DNA from: Smittia aterrima
Lineage: Eukaryota; Arthropoda; Insecta; Diptera; Chironomidae
DNA: 64,000 nt
Assembly (NCBI GenBank): GCA_033063855.1
Contig: CP093829.1
Location: forward strand, 4,908,243-4,972,242
Direction of reading: 5' to 3'
Below, piece after piece: positions 1 to 10,862 of this stretch. Numbering within the stretch: position 1 is the stretch's first letter; the number at the start of each line of letters is the position of its first letter. Position numbers and translations under genes: made by a program. The notes beneath the pieces are model-generated. The model was not told the origin of the DNA. It searched no databases and was given only the letters and a program-made list of their open reading frames with translations.

Positions 1-2425
1 CGAGGATGAGTCGAAAGGAGTGAATCGCTTTCTCAATTCTCTTGCTTTATTTTCCTCCCTCGCTTTATCTGAAGCAATTATCAAAATCTTCTTCTTTTTT
101 GCTTGCTCCCCAATCTTTTTTATTGCAAAGAAATGATATTAAATCTGTTGTTGTGCTATTGCTCGTGCCTGGGGAAGGAGAAGGACGACGGGGGCGGAAG
201 AAAGCAATTTGAATATTAGGAAAATCGAAGAGTCTTTTCTGGGAGAAATAATGGAGTAGCTTTCGTTGATATGAGATAGCAGGTCGATTTCGACTTGCGG
301 AATCCTTCGTCAGTGATATCGATGACTTGAGATTGTAATCGAAGACTTTTCTCCTTCATCATTGAAGAATCCAATGAACCAAGATGTTTGAATCCATTTT
401 GAAATCAACGGGGGCAGACAATTCGTTCAAGTATCAACTTTCACCCTCGCATTGTTTTTTTCCTTGCGAGAGTCTCGGCACGTGGTAGCATGTAAACGAT
501 TCTCAATTTTGAAACGATTTCCTTCTGCCAGCGATTGCAAATTAAGTTTACTTTCTTATCTGGCTGAGTTTGTGCGATTTGCTTTCGTTTATCCGCCTCA
601 GTCTTTGCGAAATGTTCCGAGAGAAGGAGAGAAAGCAAAAGGCTAAAGCGTCTTTGAATATTTTCCTGATAAAGTCTTTGCTTCTCTTTTGGTTATGGGA
701 ACGATTTTATATTAACATGAGAGCTGTTAAGCGTTTAAGATGCTTCTTTTTCAATTTCCACATTCCGTCGCTTCCTTCCTTGAGAGTGAGAACGTTAGAA
801 AGAAACTTATCCAATGAAATTCTGGAAAATCGTTTGACGGCCCCAAAGCGTTTACTTTAAGAATTTAAATTGCAGTTGAAGCTAATGAAGTTTAGAGAGT
901 TCAAAGTGTTAATTGAACCAGAATTAAGCAGCTTAAATGCATCACAGCGATTCTCTCATGCATGTGTCTGCACTTACAATGCATTAACGCCACTCGAAGC
1001 ACTAAAACAAAATAATATTTTATAATTGCCTTTATAATTCAGTCTACACTCCCCCAAACAACACAACCTCGATTTGATGTTATAGCCAGAACATGAAAAA
1101 CTCTATAATGATATTGTTATTGGCGTGAAACATGCAAAAAACGACGCAAACTATAGCGATCGTTCCATTTTTTTTTGTGTTCATGCTTTCGAGTGTTTTT
1201 TATCCTTCACAGCTTTTATCCGAGTGCAAATTGAATTTGAGCACAATACGAAAGCATTGCTTCCGATGAAAAAAGGAAAGAGTGAGAGAGAGAGGGGAGT
1301 GCATTAAAAAAAGTTTTTCGAGTGCATGTTACAAGATATTTGCGATAATTATTTCAAAGCAAAATGGTTTTTACCGGTGAACGTTAAAGGAAAAGAACGA
1401 ACTGAGGAGAGTTAATGGTTTATGACGTTTGCATGGAAATGATTACCGTGTTGCGATTAAAAACTTTTTCTTGCCATTGGAAAGTAAATCCATTCATTGA
1501 AAGAAATAGAAAGTTCAAAGAAGGAAAAATTAATCAAAGCGATGCAGTTGACGGGAAGGAGGTCAAAACTTTATTCTCACTGATCATCAACGTCGTTTCC
1601 CTTTTCTTTGCTCGAGGAAGTTCACAATGTGAGGAGCGTCACAGATTGAGATAAAATCCAACTAACAAGAATCGTCCTTCTCTTTTCAAACTCAAATATG
1701 AATAAACTTTTGCCTTAAATAGACTCGAGTTTACATTTGAATAGAAAAAAAATGAGAAATTTTCTTACGAAAAGTTTCTTTAGCTTTTTTTTTTTGCTTC
1801 TTAAAAACTTTGTTTGATTTTCACAGTTGTGAGCTTCTCGAGAAGAAAAAAAGAGAAACTTCATTTAAATTCGAAATGTTCACAAAGAAGTTTTCTTTTA
1901 GAGTTTTTCATCTCGACGAGAATAATCGAAGATCAAAGGGAATCTCTTTTATCTTTCGATTACTTCAATATTTGATTGCAATCCAAATGTCAATCTCAAC
2001 CCAAGCGAAGAAACAACAAATCTAATCCAAGCTCCCCTTCCCCAAAACTATTCAACATCACAAGTTACACTCGTTCATCCCTAAACAAAGATAAAAGAGT
2101 AAAATTCTTTCTAACGAAAAAGATTTATTTGGATAAATATTTTATCCGAAATTAAATAGATTTTTCATGAGAGAGAAAGCTTTCCATTTTGATATCTCTG
2201 CTCCAACAGACAACCACTCGAGATGATCACATGCATAATGAGTCCTAAGTATAAACGAAGCGATGGGTGGGCAGACTTGCACAGCAAAGAGAAAACTCGT
2301 TCAATTTTCTGCTTGCACAACTTGGTGTGCATTAATTTGTTTTCCAAATTGCTGCAATTTAAATAAAGAGCAGCTTTGAATGAACTTTAAACGTCGCTTT
2401 TTTTTCGTTTTGTCTCCACTTGTAG
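1..2425. other. No supported gene; probably intron of the 2426-6907 gene
   Basis: The stretch is AT-rich with many stops in all frames and only short open frames (longest about 96 codons) that look like chance. The splice acceptor at 2424-2425 shows that at least its right end is intronic sequence of the plus-strand membrane-protein gene. I could not identify an upstream exon, so where that intron begins is unknown. Confidence 0.5.
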
Positions 2426-2691
2426 ATACGAGGAGGAGGATGACGACGATGAAGACGAGGACGATGCGATTCACGGACAGCAACAACAGATTGTGCAAAG
2501 TCGACAATTAAGTGATGGCTCCAATCCATTGCTTGAGATATTCAACGCGATTACAAGCGCTATGCTGAAATCTGCTGCCAGCGCTGCACAAAAGTCAGGC
2601 GCTCAACTAATTGGAATGGATCGAAATGAAGAACTTAAGGGAGACAATGGAGGTGTTGACGATAATGACAGTGTTACTGGAAATGCTTATG
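2426..2691 (+). CDS. Exon (n-2) of the acidic membrane-protein gene
   Basis: Acceptor tccacttgtag ends at 2425 and the donor gtaatt begins at 2692. The exon carries the Asp/Glu run, the QQQQ stretch and the Ala/Ser-rich segment. It ends after the first base of an Asp codon completed at 6428-6429. Read without splicing, the frame would run on to a stop at 2732, but the downstream exons with matching phase favour splicing. Confidence 0.7.
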
Positions 2692-5600
2692 GTAATTACA
2701 ACACATTATTATCGAGGACAGAACATAATTAGAGATTAAAAGTTTAATCGCACGATGGGTGAATGGGAAGAGAGCAGCGAGCGAGCAAGCTTTGGGTTGT
2801 TAATGAGTTCAGAACGGAAAACTGCGACAAAATTTCTGCTTAATCTGGCGAAATTCCGAAATGCTAATGAGCTTTCATCTCGTTGGCGATATTCAAACGA
2901 TTTGTCGCGTTGAAATCTTTGAATTCCTCGCCTTTCGATTTCAATCGTTAAAGCTTGATAATTGAATTTTAAAGCTTGATTGACATTGTCGCCATTTGAG
3001 AATTTTACAAATTCACATTTCTGACATTCGTAGCTTCGCTGATGGTTGTCGATATCTTGTCGTTGTCTTCGGAAAAGAAGCAAGAACTGTCACACACTTT
3101 TTATCTTTGGCATTTTCGCCTTTTCACTTTCCGCCTTTTAATGTCTTTTTATCAGCCAGCGAGACGAGAGAAATTTCATTTCGAGAAATTGTGCTGAGAG
3201 ATGTTTTTTGTGTTTGTAAGATTGTCATGAATCATGACGAAGCTTTCAACAATTTCCTTCATCAGAATCATTTAATGTGTTGATGAAAGTTATTTCTTTC
3301 ATTTGGAGGAGGAGGCCGAATAATAAAACGTGACGAACGACTCGAGTCAAGGTAGAACCTTCGTTTATCGAAACGTCTCCGGTTCCCGATGTCATTTCAA
3401 TTCAATAATGTTTCGTCAGTTTCTTCCTCGACGACACCTTAAGATTTTCATTTTTTTTCTTTATTTTTTTTGAAAGCCTCTGCTTCGTAAATTCTAATTT
3501 AATCACAAGAGAAACTCGATAAAATTTAATTTCATTTGAGCTTCTGCTTTCTAGAAAAATCTATTGTTTGTGAAAATAAAAAGCAATTTTTGTTATTGTT
3601 TGCGAGCGAGAGAAATATCATTTCGTTCGTTTCCTTTTATGTGAGAAATTTTCTCCTTTTGAACTTTGCTGCTGTTTTTGGGCTTCGCTGCTTATCGAAT
3701 TACACCGCGAAACGTTCGCTGGCAACGGAATCATAATAATAAAGTCTTGAATAAAGTCAAAAGGAAACGTAATTTTTTATGGCTGCCGAGCATGAGCGTT
3801 CCCCAAATTATTATCCAAACGAAGGAGGGACCCAAGAAGAAGCAGGGGAGAGAAAAAGTGTTTAAACAAATTCCATCTGTGATTTATCTTGTCGGAAGAT
3901 TAACAGACGAGAGATGAGAAAAAAGAATTTAGCGGAAAGGTTTCCGTCTCTTGATGATTTCATGTCAAATGAATGCTCTGAGCGAGAAACTCATTTTTCA
4001 TCTGATTTGTTTAATTCGAAGGCGAAGCTTTGTTCAAACAATTTTTCCTTTATTCTCATCTGCTCTCTCCTCATCCAATTATGGATTCAGAAAAGCTCTC
4101 ACCGTTAAGCATCTTTGCTCTGTAATCGCTGACGCCGTAAAAGTCAATTTTGAAAGGGTTGCCGCTTCATCAACGAATGGGTGGGCTTGTAAGCCTTTAC
4201 TTTGGTTTCCAACAAATTTTATGAAGACGAAGTGGAAAAACTGCCAACGAAACATGAAAACTTTCAATTAAATTCTAAAGGTTGGGTTGTGAGCTTCGAA
4301 ATTTGAATTTCAATTTCCTGGAAAGTTACAATCATCGAAAGTTAATTTGAAATTCCCTTCTCAATCAAATTAATCAGCAAACTCATCGCTGCTGCATTTA
4401 CGAGACTTTTATTTTCTTTAATTGAGTTTCCAAAAGTTCAATTCGATCAACGAAATCGAGATAGAAGCTCAGCATCACCCTCCGAGATATTTGCTTCATC
4501 TCTCAACACTCGAGACATAAATCTAATTAAGAACGATGACAACGAATAATTTTTATCGGTAAACGGAGGAAAAAAAAGTTTTTTTTGTCAAGGATGTGAC
4601 AGCTCCGTGAAGCCGCATGCGATAATTTTCGAAACTCCATTGAGTTTATTGTTTGAGGGTGCCAAAAACACAAGCCACCGAGTGCGATATCTAAAATCTA
4701 TAAAACTTTATGATTAGTTTTCTGTTTTAGTTTCGGTTTTCGTCGCTCATCCTCACCTCGGTTTAATTAGATAGCGTGACATTTTCAAAAATAAAACAGT
4801 TTTCGGTTCGCTCTCGCTCTTATTGCTTTTCGTGGGCGAGAGAGCTTTCATCGATATTCAGGCTTGAAGTCGTGTCAAAGCTACGAACAAGCGGTGACGT
4901 CATTCACTGTCACGACTTCAAGTTTGTTTGTATCCGAAAAAAGATTGGAAAAGCATTTCGGGCGATAATTTTCCAATTTTATTCGAGCGTCGATAAATTA
5001 AGCAATTAATTTTATTCTCGTCCGATCGGCGGCGGATGGAGAAAGCGGAGCGTAATTTGAGGAAATTTAAGCATTTTTTAAGAAGAAAAAAGTTTTTCGA
5101 GTCAACGAAGCGTCTTTGCGAAAAGGAATTACGTAATCAAAGACACGAAACTTTCATCTGCATTGAGGTAAATCGTTTTACCGCATTTTGAGTCGTAAAT
5201 TTATGTTCTCTTCCCTTTTGCTGTGTATCAAAAGGAGAGAACTACATTAAAAACACTTAAGTCGACGATATTTCATTTCGGCGCTAATATTTTACGCTTT
5301 TGTCGTAATAAAACTTTCCGTCTCCTCCTTGAAATGTTCTAAACTCCAGGGAGACGGGAAAGTAGTTGGTACATTAAAAGCAAGAGGATAATAACGAGAA
5401 ATACGTTTCATCTCTGTTACTTTGTCCATGTTAGTTCATGATTCAATGATTAAGAGCGTGATTAATTGATTTATTACGTACTCCTATCAAACACATGCAA
5501 GCACGAGCTTACTTCCATTTGTCATTGCTTAATTCAACAACTGCAGGATCATTACAAGAGAGATTCAATTAGGATACTCCTACGCTCTCGAGAATAACTC

Positions 5601-6907
5601 GACTCGAGTCGAATAACTTTTTTTTTATCTTCATGTAAACGAATGTTCGTCGAGCCGTAAATCTCCAACATCATGAAACTATGCAATTAATTTTTAGTTG
5701 GAAATGGAAAAAGTTTCAAGTTGCACTTGCAAAGCAGACTACTTCCCTTGCACTTACAACTCAGCGATTCTTATATTCTATGTTGCATAACAAGGACGAA
5801 TTGTTTCGGTACAAAAGTTTTATTTCTCTTGAAATAAAAAATGAAATGAAACATTTTTCCGTACTCGTGTCTTACGAGGTTATTTGCGATTACTCTTCCA
5901 CATCTCGCTTTTTCCCAGGAAAAGCTTATTTATGCCGTCAATTCCTCAAAATCATGCATTCATCAGGTGGTGAGAGCGGGAACATTTCGTATTTGAATTA
6001 TTTGCTTTGAGGTGCCTCGAAACTTTACCGAAACTTCTGTTAATCATTCTGCGGGTTGGCGTTTGAATGTTTGAAGCTTCCTCGATGTGTTGATAACATT
6101 TTATTCATCAAAGAATGTTGAGATCATTGATTGTACTTCAGGTGACGTAAGTTTCTTTTCGCTCCCGGAATAAAACTTAAGACGAAAGCAAATGTTTTTA
6201 TGGCATCGGGAGCAGTTTGAGTTATGCGAATTTTGCTGAAAATCTGAGCGCTTGCAACAATTTAAAAGAAAATAATTCATCCTCGCATTCCATTTTATCA
6301 TCTGGGGCTTTCGTTCCCTGAATTTATGCTACACGTAACTCTCTTATACCTTTTCATAGCCACAAATCCATTATTTCATTTATTTTTTATGCAAGTTTTT
6401 CTTTATTTCTTTTCTTTCTCTTCAAAGACTCAACGAACGTAACTGAACGCGCTGTTGAAGAAGGTCGTTACATAAAGGGAGATCCACTCAACGGCTATTA
6501 CGATTTCATAATTACGGAAGGCTCTTACAAGTTCTGGGTTGTGTTCCAGGTAATTATTGATGAACGAAAAAAAAAAGCTTTCAATAGTTTCAATTTCTTT
6601 GAGGTTTAACTTTTTATGCTTTCCATGCTTTCAGCTCGGAACCGCAGCACTTTTGATTTATTCAACTCTCGCCGCTATCTACTACTCGAAAGTGAATCCA
6701 TTAACGTCAGACTATGATTACGTGGACTATCTGAGTCGATCATTCAAAGGACGAGCGATGTCGGAGGATAGCGCTGATGTTGACGATGAAGGAGCAATCG
6801 AGTCAGGTCGTACTTATTTATCTTCACTTTCCAACAACCATTGGGTGAAAGCAGCAGCTTATGGCTTTCAATTTGCGATGGATGCTATCGACAAAATTCC
6901 AAAATAG
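2426..6907 (+). CDS. Small single-pass membrane protein with acidic/Gln-rich N-terminal part (5' partial)
   Basis: Three exons are visible: 2426-2691, 6428-6549 and 6635-6907, joined in frame (phases match) to give the last 219 residues before the TAG at 6905-6907. The fragment opens with a run of Asp/Glu (residues 2-13), then four Gln, then an Ala/Ser-rich stretch (LLEIFNAITSAML). A conserved-looking block (GDPLNGYYDFIITEGSYKFW) leads into one membrane segment at about residues 124-147 (FWVVFQLGTAALLIYSTLAA). A roughly 70-residue tail with Tyr/Asp-rich and acidic patches follows. Exon 1 is entered with two bases of a codon missing, so at least one earlier exon exists. I do not recognise the family with certainty; it reads like a conserved insect membrane protein of unknown function. 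The acceptors at 2425, 6427 and 6634 and the donors at 2692 and 6550 (both gtaatt) fit GT-AG rules. Confidence 0.8.
2692..6427 (+). other. 3.7 kb intron of the acidic membrane-protein gene
   Basis: Bounded by gtaatt and a ctttctcttcaaag acceptor. No other gene was supported inside on either strand; open frames here are at most about 116 codons and unlike any protein I know. A 14-base perfect palindrome (5599-5612) lies inside but is expected by chance. Confidence 0.6.
6428..6549 (+). CDS. Exon (n-1) of the acidic membrane-protein gene
   Basis: Encodes STNVTERAVEEGRY and the conserved-looking DFIITEGSYKFWVVFQ segment that starts the membrane helix. It completes a split Asp codon at its left end and stops on a full codon before the gtaatt donor. 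Confidence 0.8.
6635..6907 (+). CDS. Last exon of the acidic membrane-protein gene
   Basis: Begins with Leu-Gly-Thr in the middle of the membrane helix after a tttcag acceptor; the preceding intron is 85 bases. It encodes the tail (IYYSKVNPLTSDYDYVDYL, then an acidic stretch, then FAMDAIDKIPK) and ends in TAG. Confidence 0.82.
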   Translation, partial: LGTAALLIYSTLAAIYYSKVNPLTSDYDYVDYLSRSFKGRAMSEDSADVDDEGAIESGRTYLSSLSNNHWVKAAAYGFQFAMDAIDKIPK

Positions 6908-6995
6908 TTCCAACTCGCTTAAGAGCCATGCCAATCCAATTAAATTCAATTAATTTTATCGTCTTGAGAAGCATTGTATGAATATCGATGGGGAG

Positions 6996-7001
6996 AATAA
7001 A
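6996..7001 (+). terminator. Poly(A) signal AATAAA of the acidic membrane-protein gene
   Basis: A canonical AATAAA lies 89 bases after the TAG stop at 6907, the expected place for cleavage and polyadenylation of a short 3' UTR. Confidence 0.6.
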
Positions 7002-7794
7002 AAAACTTTATGAAATATGATTGCAGTTTTCCACTTCGTCAGACAAAGCTCAGCTGAAGCTTTATGAGTTGAGAACGATAACGATGAAATCTTGAACGAC
7101 GAGAAGTCGTTCATGGCAAAAAATCAAACACAAACAATAAAAAAGGAAAATTCTTTTTCTTCTTTGCTTTATTATACTTGCTTGATATTCAAGACGCTTT
7201 ATATGTTTGCGTTTGAAATGGAATTACTGGCTGCAGTAAAAGAGATATGAAGAGTCGTTTTTTATTCGTTTCATTCCAAGAGAGGGAGAGAGAGAAATCA
7301 TCTTCACGGATAAGCAACAATCGTTCTGGTTCGTTTTCGCGAACAATTTTATTAGAACTCCATCAAGTTTAATGCAATGAAACATAAGAACAAGTTTGAT
7401 TTGATTTGTGGAAATAAAATTTTGTGCAACGAAAATAAACTTTCAAACTTTGTGGAACAAATATTTTCAACTCACGTTCGAGTTATTTTAGTTTAAATTT
7501 TGAAAATGTTTTGTAGTTGAATTTCTCAAAAATTTAATTTAAATATTTAGGTGAAGGGGTGTCAGAGTCGCGCTGATAGAACCGCGCCATAAATATTCGT
7601 GGAGTTGTAAAAGATGAAGAATTTATGTTCGCAATGGAATTTTCCGGTCTTTGATTTCTTCATCATCTGCCAACCCAACGGCTTAACGAGCGATTCTTCC
7701 GTTGACGTTTCTTAGCGCTCACTCGAAGCGATGTAAAAATTGTGCATTCATCAATCAGCTTTTGCTTTTAAAGTGTCGTGGTGATTTGTTCGCT
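7002..7794. other. Intergenic between two convergent genes
   Basis: Separates the 3' end of the plus-strand membrane-protein gene from the 3' end of the minus-strand odorant receptor. AT-rich; it must hold the 3' UTR of the receptor, but no canonical AATAAA close to the stop was found on the minus strand. Confidence 0.5.
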
Positions 7795-8115
7795 TCAGGT
7801 TGCTTTCGCGTTGACTCGTTTAAAAACTGCAAACATCGAGTAAGCAGAGTTGCAGATGATCATAAAGTTCTCGAGATTAATGTGGAAAGTTCCCAGTGCT
7901 GTCAGCTTCATCGGCTGCCTCGAATACTCCATGAAAATTACCATCGAACTCATAAATCTCTTCGATCGATTCATCCAGTGGGAGTTGAACAAGCTGTTGG
8001 AAAGTTTGTTGGAAACAACTGAAACTTCGTTGCCGTAGTAGCAAGGAATAAGGACCTGGACTGTCATTGCGATCATGAAAAACAAGAGATATGCAAGGAC
8101 TGCCAGTTCGTCAAT
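7795..8115 (-). CDS. Odorant receptor exon 2 (C-terminal third)
   Basis: Begins with ATT GAC GAA CTG after a cag acceptor and encodes the sixth and seventh membrane segments and the conserved C terminus, 106 residues plus TGA at 7797-7795. The phase-0 join to exon 1 gives SMTF-IDELAVLAYLL. Confidence 0.92.
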   Translation of the reverse strand: MDELAVLAYLLFFMIAMTVQVLIPCYYGNEVSVVSNKLSNSLFNSHWMNRSKRFMSSMVIFMEYSRQPMKLTALGTFHINLENFMIICNSAYSMFAVFKRVNAKAT

Positions 8116-8988
8116 CTGAAACGAAAATAAAACTAATAAAAGCTTTTAAAATGTTCTGACTTCACTTACGAACGTCATCGAGAATGAAAGCGTGCAAAGG
8201 ATGACGACGCTCATAAGTCCTTGAACTCCGATGAATAATCCAAAAATCTGTTGAATTTTTTGAAGGATTTGCTTCAACTCAATTTGCACCTTCATCAACT
8301 CAACAAATATCTCAAGTCCTTTCTCGTCAGAATTATTTTCTTCGCGTCCTAACTCTTCCAACTGACAGTTCAAGACTTCAGTAAAACCAATGACATAGCT
8401 TACCAGGACAACTGGAAGGTAGTCGGTGACACCTGACATTATAGTTCCATAAACCACGGTGATAAGTTGATAGGTAGCATCGAGGCAGAACAAGAAATAG
8501 TTTGCGTACGGATCAAATGGCATCCACATGTCGTAAAGAAGTTTTCCAGAGAAGAAAGGTAGCAAGTATCCGGCGATTGAGATGCTGTTTGTGAAAACAA
8601 AATAAATTCCAAAAAATCGAAGTGATCCCGAAACTGCTGACTCAAACTTTCGAATGTGATTAATTTTCATCCAACCGAGGTCAATGAGACGATCGATTGC
8701 TTTCATTAACTCAACGATCAGTCGCAACTTACAAATGATGTTGAGAGTCTTACAAAGGTTCATGACGTAAGTCAAAAATATGTTTACGGTGAATGATGCT
8801 TCTTCGAGATCTTTCGCGGAATTGAACATTGGAATGATAAATGAAACGACTGACAGCTCCAGCATGAAGAAATGAATGATCACTGAGTAGAACTTCAATT
8901 TACGAGATGAGTTCTCGTCTGTCCAGCAGCCGCAAACTTTCAAAAGGAATATCATCACTTTAAGCTTCTTCCTTGGATGAAAATCCAT
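7795..8988 (-). CDS. Odorant receptor (insect 7tm_6 family), complete
   Basis: Two exons, 8988-8170 and 8115-7795, split by a 54-base intron (donor gtaagt, acceptor tttcgtttcag) in phase 0, encode 379 residues, the usual size of an insect odorant receptor. These proteins are inverted seven-pass membrane subunits that form ligand-gated cation channels with the co-receptor Orco in olfactory neurons. Several hydrophobic helices can be seen, for example VIIHFFMLELSVVSFIIPMF and the helix before the splice (GLMSVVILCTLSFSMTF). The C-terminal block is diagnostic: CYYGNEVS, LSNSLFNSHWMN, GTFHINLENF and SAYSMFAVFKR match the family pattern of Trp, Phe and Ser-Ala-Tyr-Ser. I prefer the ATG at 8988 (aaaaATGGAT) to the in-frame ATG at 9018, because a TATA-like box lies only 16 bases before 9018. 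Which numbered receptor this is cannot be told from sequence alone, and its ligand is unknown. Confidence 0.93.
8170..8988 (-). CDS. Odorant receptor exon 1 (N-terminal two thirds)
   Basis: 273 codons from the preferred ATG to the donor ttc|gtaagt. If the upstream ATG at 9018 were used, ten residues (MFERASSETK) would be added. Confidence 0.88.
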
Positions 8989-9027
8989 TTTTGTCTCACT
9001 TGAAGCTCTTTCAAACAAAGACTGAAT

Positions 9028-9055
9028 AAAAGCTTTTTATAATCAAAAAGCTTTT
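9028..9055. repeat. Perfect 11-base inverted repeat, 6-base loop, at the receptor promoter
   Basis: The arm aaaagcttttt (9028-9038) and its exact reverse complement (9045-9055) flank ataatc. The repeat covers the TATA-like box of the odorant receptor. AT-rich arms of this length can arise by chance in a window this size, so a function is only a possibility. Confidence 0.7.
9034..9041 (-). promoter_or_regulatory. TATA-like box of the odorant receptor gene
   Basis: On the minus strand the sequence reads TATAAAAA, 46-53 bases upstream of the preferred ATG at 8988. It sits inside a perfect 11-base inverted repeat (9028-9038 and 9045-9055). A TCAGTC initiator-like motif at 9025-9020 is closer to the box than usual, so the exact start of transcription is uncertain. 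Confidence 0.4.
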
Positions 9056-10280
9056 CGTGAGTTTCAGCCTTCAATAAGTTTAAGACCTCGCTTCATAAAT
9101 ATAAGAACTTTTATTTTTGTTTATAACTTCCAAAGACGAATGAGCTGCCCACCGCAATTCCTAGAATCAATCAAATTCTTACTTTAAGCTCCTCAGTGAA
9201 TTCCAATCGAAATTACTTGAACTTTGTTCCGTCTCGTAAAATTCTTTTCTCAAATTAGAATTTCATTTAACAAATTTTTTGTTTGACAAAATTCTCTGAA
9301 ACCGCAAAGAGCGTTGGCCTTTGATTATAAGTTTTATTTCCAGAAGATTACGTGAGTGGATGTTCTTAAACTCAGGTTCTTAGTTCGTGTCTAAGACGTC
9401 GAGAGGCGTCGCTCAACATGCGATTAATTTTAATTATAGTTTGGCATGAGCGAAAATAAGAAATTATTCGTCTCTTCTTTGATTTCTTTCTGGCTTCTGA
9501 ATTATGCAGAGCACACTTGTTGGTGCGTTAGTGCAAAAGCGACAATCAACCGCTAATTTGGAGCAGCTGAGGTTGGGGGGAAGGAACTGAAGCAGAATCA
9601 TCGCTCTCAGGAAACCGGAAAGGGAAATGGGAACTTGTAACAAGCGTTGTAGAAGAAGCAAAGCGTTTTATTAGTTAGTTTGTTAGTTAGATGTTTTCCC
9701 CGGGAGAGAGACGAGATTCTTATCTCGTTGATAGTTAAGATCAAGCAGAAAACTTTAAACATTTAATTCTCTTAATTTCTTGCGGTCATTTCATCTCAAT
9801 TAACATTTCAATCTCACGAAGAAAGTTCTCCTAAGCTTTGTGGAGATCTTAAGACGATTTTAAACTCAAATTATCTTTGAGAAAGTTCCTCCTTTGTGAA
9901 CCGGAAACTTGAATCCTCCCAGAATCCAATTGCTTCATTATTTATGAATGAGAGACGACGGAATCTTTCGAACTCAGGCAGAGCAAGCTGAGGAAACCGC
10001 ATCGGGAGAATTTTGTTTCCATGAAAATCATTCCGAGGCAAATCAAATTTTGGTCTAAGCTCGTTTCATAATTCTCTCCCTCCCAAGCCTGATGAAATGA
10101 TTGCGGTTATCTTCGACAGAAAGAAAACTCTCAAACTATGAGCAAACTTTAAACTTTTCCCCTCTCCATCCTTTTGGCTTCGGTCATGATGAATGGCTTA
10201 TGCAAAAAGCAAAGATTATCTGAATGTAACTTTATCATAAAATATCATAAAATATTTATTAAAATGTGGTCTTCACTTAC
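9056..10280. other. Intergenic; possible minus-strand terminal exon at 9566-9464
   Basis: Nothing firmly supported. One candidate stands out. On the minus strand a good acceptor (pyrimidine-rich, ending at 9567) opens a frame from 9566 to a TAA at 9466-9464 encoding 33 Cys-containing residues, in the right phase to follow the exon at 10430-10281. It could equally be a chance frame. Confidence 0.3.
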
Positions 10281-10430
10281 ATTGTAGACGATTTTAAACT
10301 CTCAGGATTCATCTCATTCCAGCGCTGCTCGCAAATGAAATTCAAATTTATGTATGAGTTGAAGTGCAGCAATGGAAGATAACTTATCATCCCAATCGTA
10401 GTTGGAATAACGAAAATCTCGATTCCGAGA
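10281..10430 (-). CDS. Orphan internal exon of an unidentified protein
   Basis: On the minus strand an excellent acceptor (gttttttctttccag) and an excellent donor (aat|gtaagtgaag) bracket 150 open bases. Both ends are in the same phase, with two bases of a codon on the left side of each junction, so the exon can be skipped without a frame shift. It encodes a hydrophobic start (GIEIFVIPTTIGMISYLPLL) followed by a polar Cys/Trp segment (FICEQRWNEMNPESLKSS). I do not recognise the protein. Phase-compatible candidates lie on either side: 10862-10802 (donor gtgagt) and 9566-9464 (ends in TAA). It lies upstream of the odorant receptor on the same strand but does not resemble any part of that family. 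Confidence 0.35.
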
Positions 10431-10862
10431 CTGGAAAGAAAAAACAACAAAAACTAAGCTTTTCAAATCCCTGCACGGATTGAAAGTTTAAATTGAATTT
10501 TTCTCTACCTTTCGTTCCCTCATCACAACGTGAAACTATTTAACCGATGCACGCAAAAGCTCTCTTATTACATAAATTGAATTGGTTTTAATGAAGACTG
10601 TTCAATCATCTCACTCTCTTTCCCACTCTCACTCTTCTCGCTGATGTTACGTAAATTGAAATAAATTGCAAACTGCCTAATCACAAAGTAAATTAATTAT
10701 CGAAAATTTATGGCGTTCGCTCTCGTTGCGGCAGCCGCAAATGCCTTCATCGTCTTAAAATTCTATCCAAGCTCATTTGATTTAAAAGCAAACTCACTCA
10801 CACTCGCCTCCAGCAATGAACGAATTCCCATTTAAAATTTATGTGAAGAGGAGCATTGGAGC

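Noticed and set aside
5599..5612. 14-base perfect palindrome TCGACTCGAGTCGA
   Set aside because: A few palindromes of this length are expected by chance in 64 kb, and no feature is linked to it.
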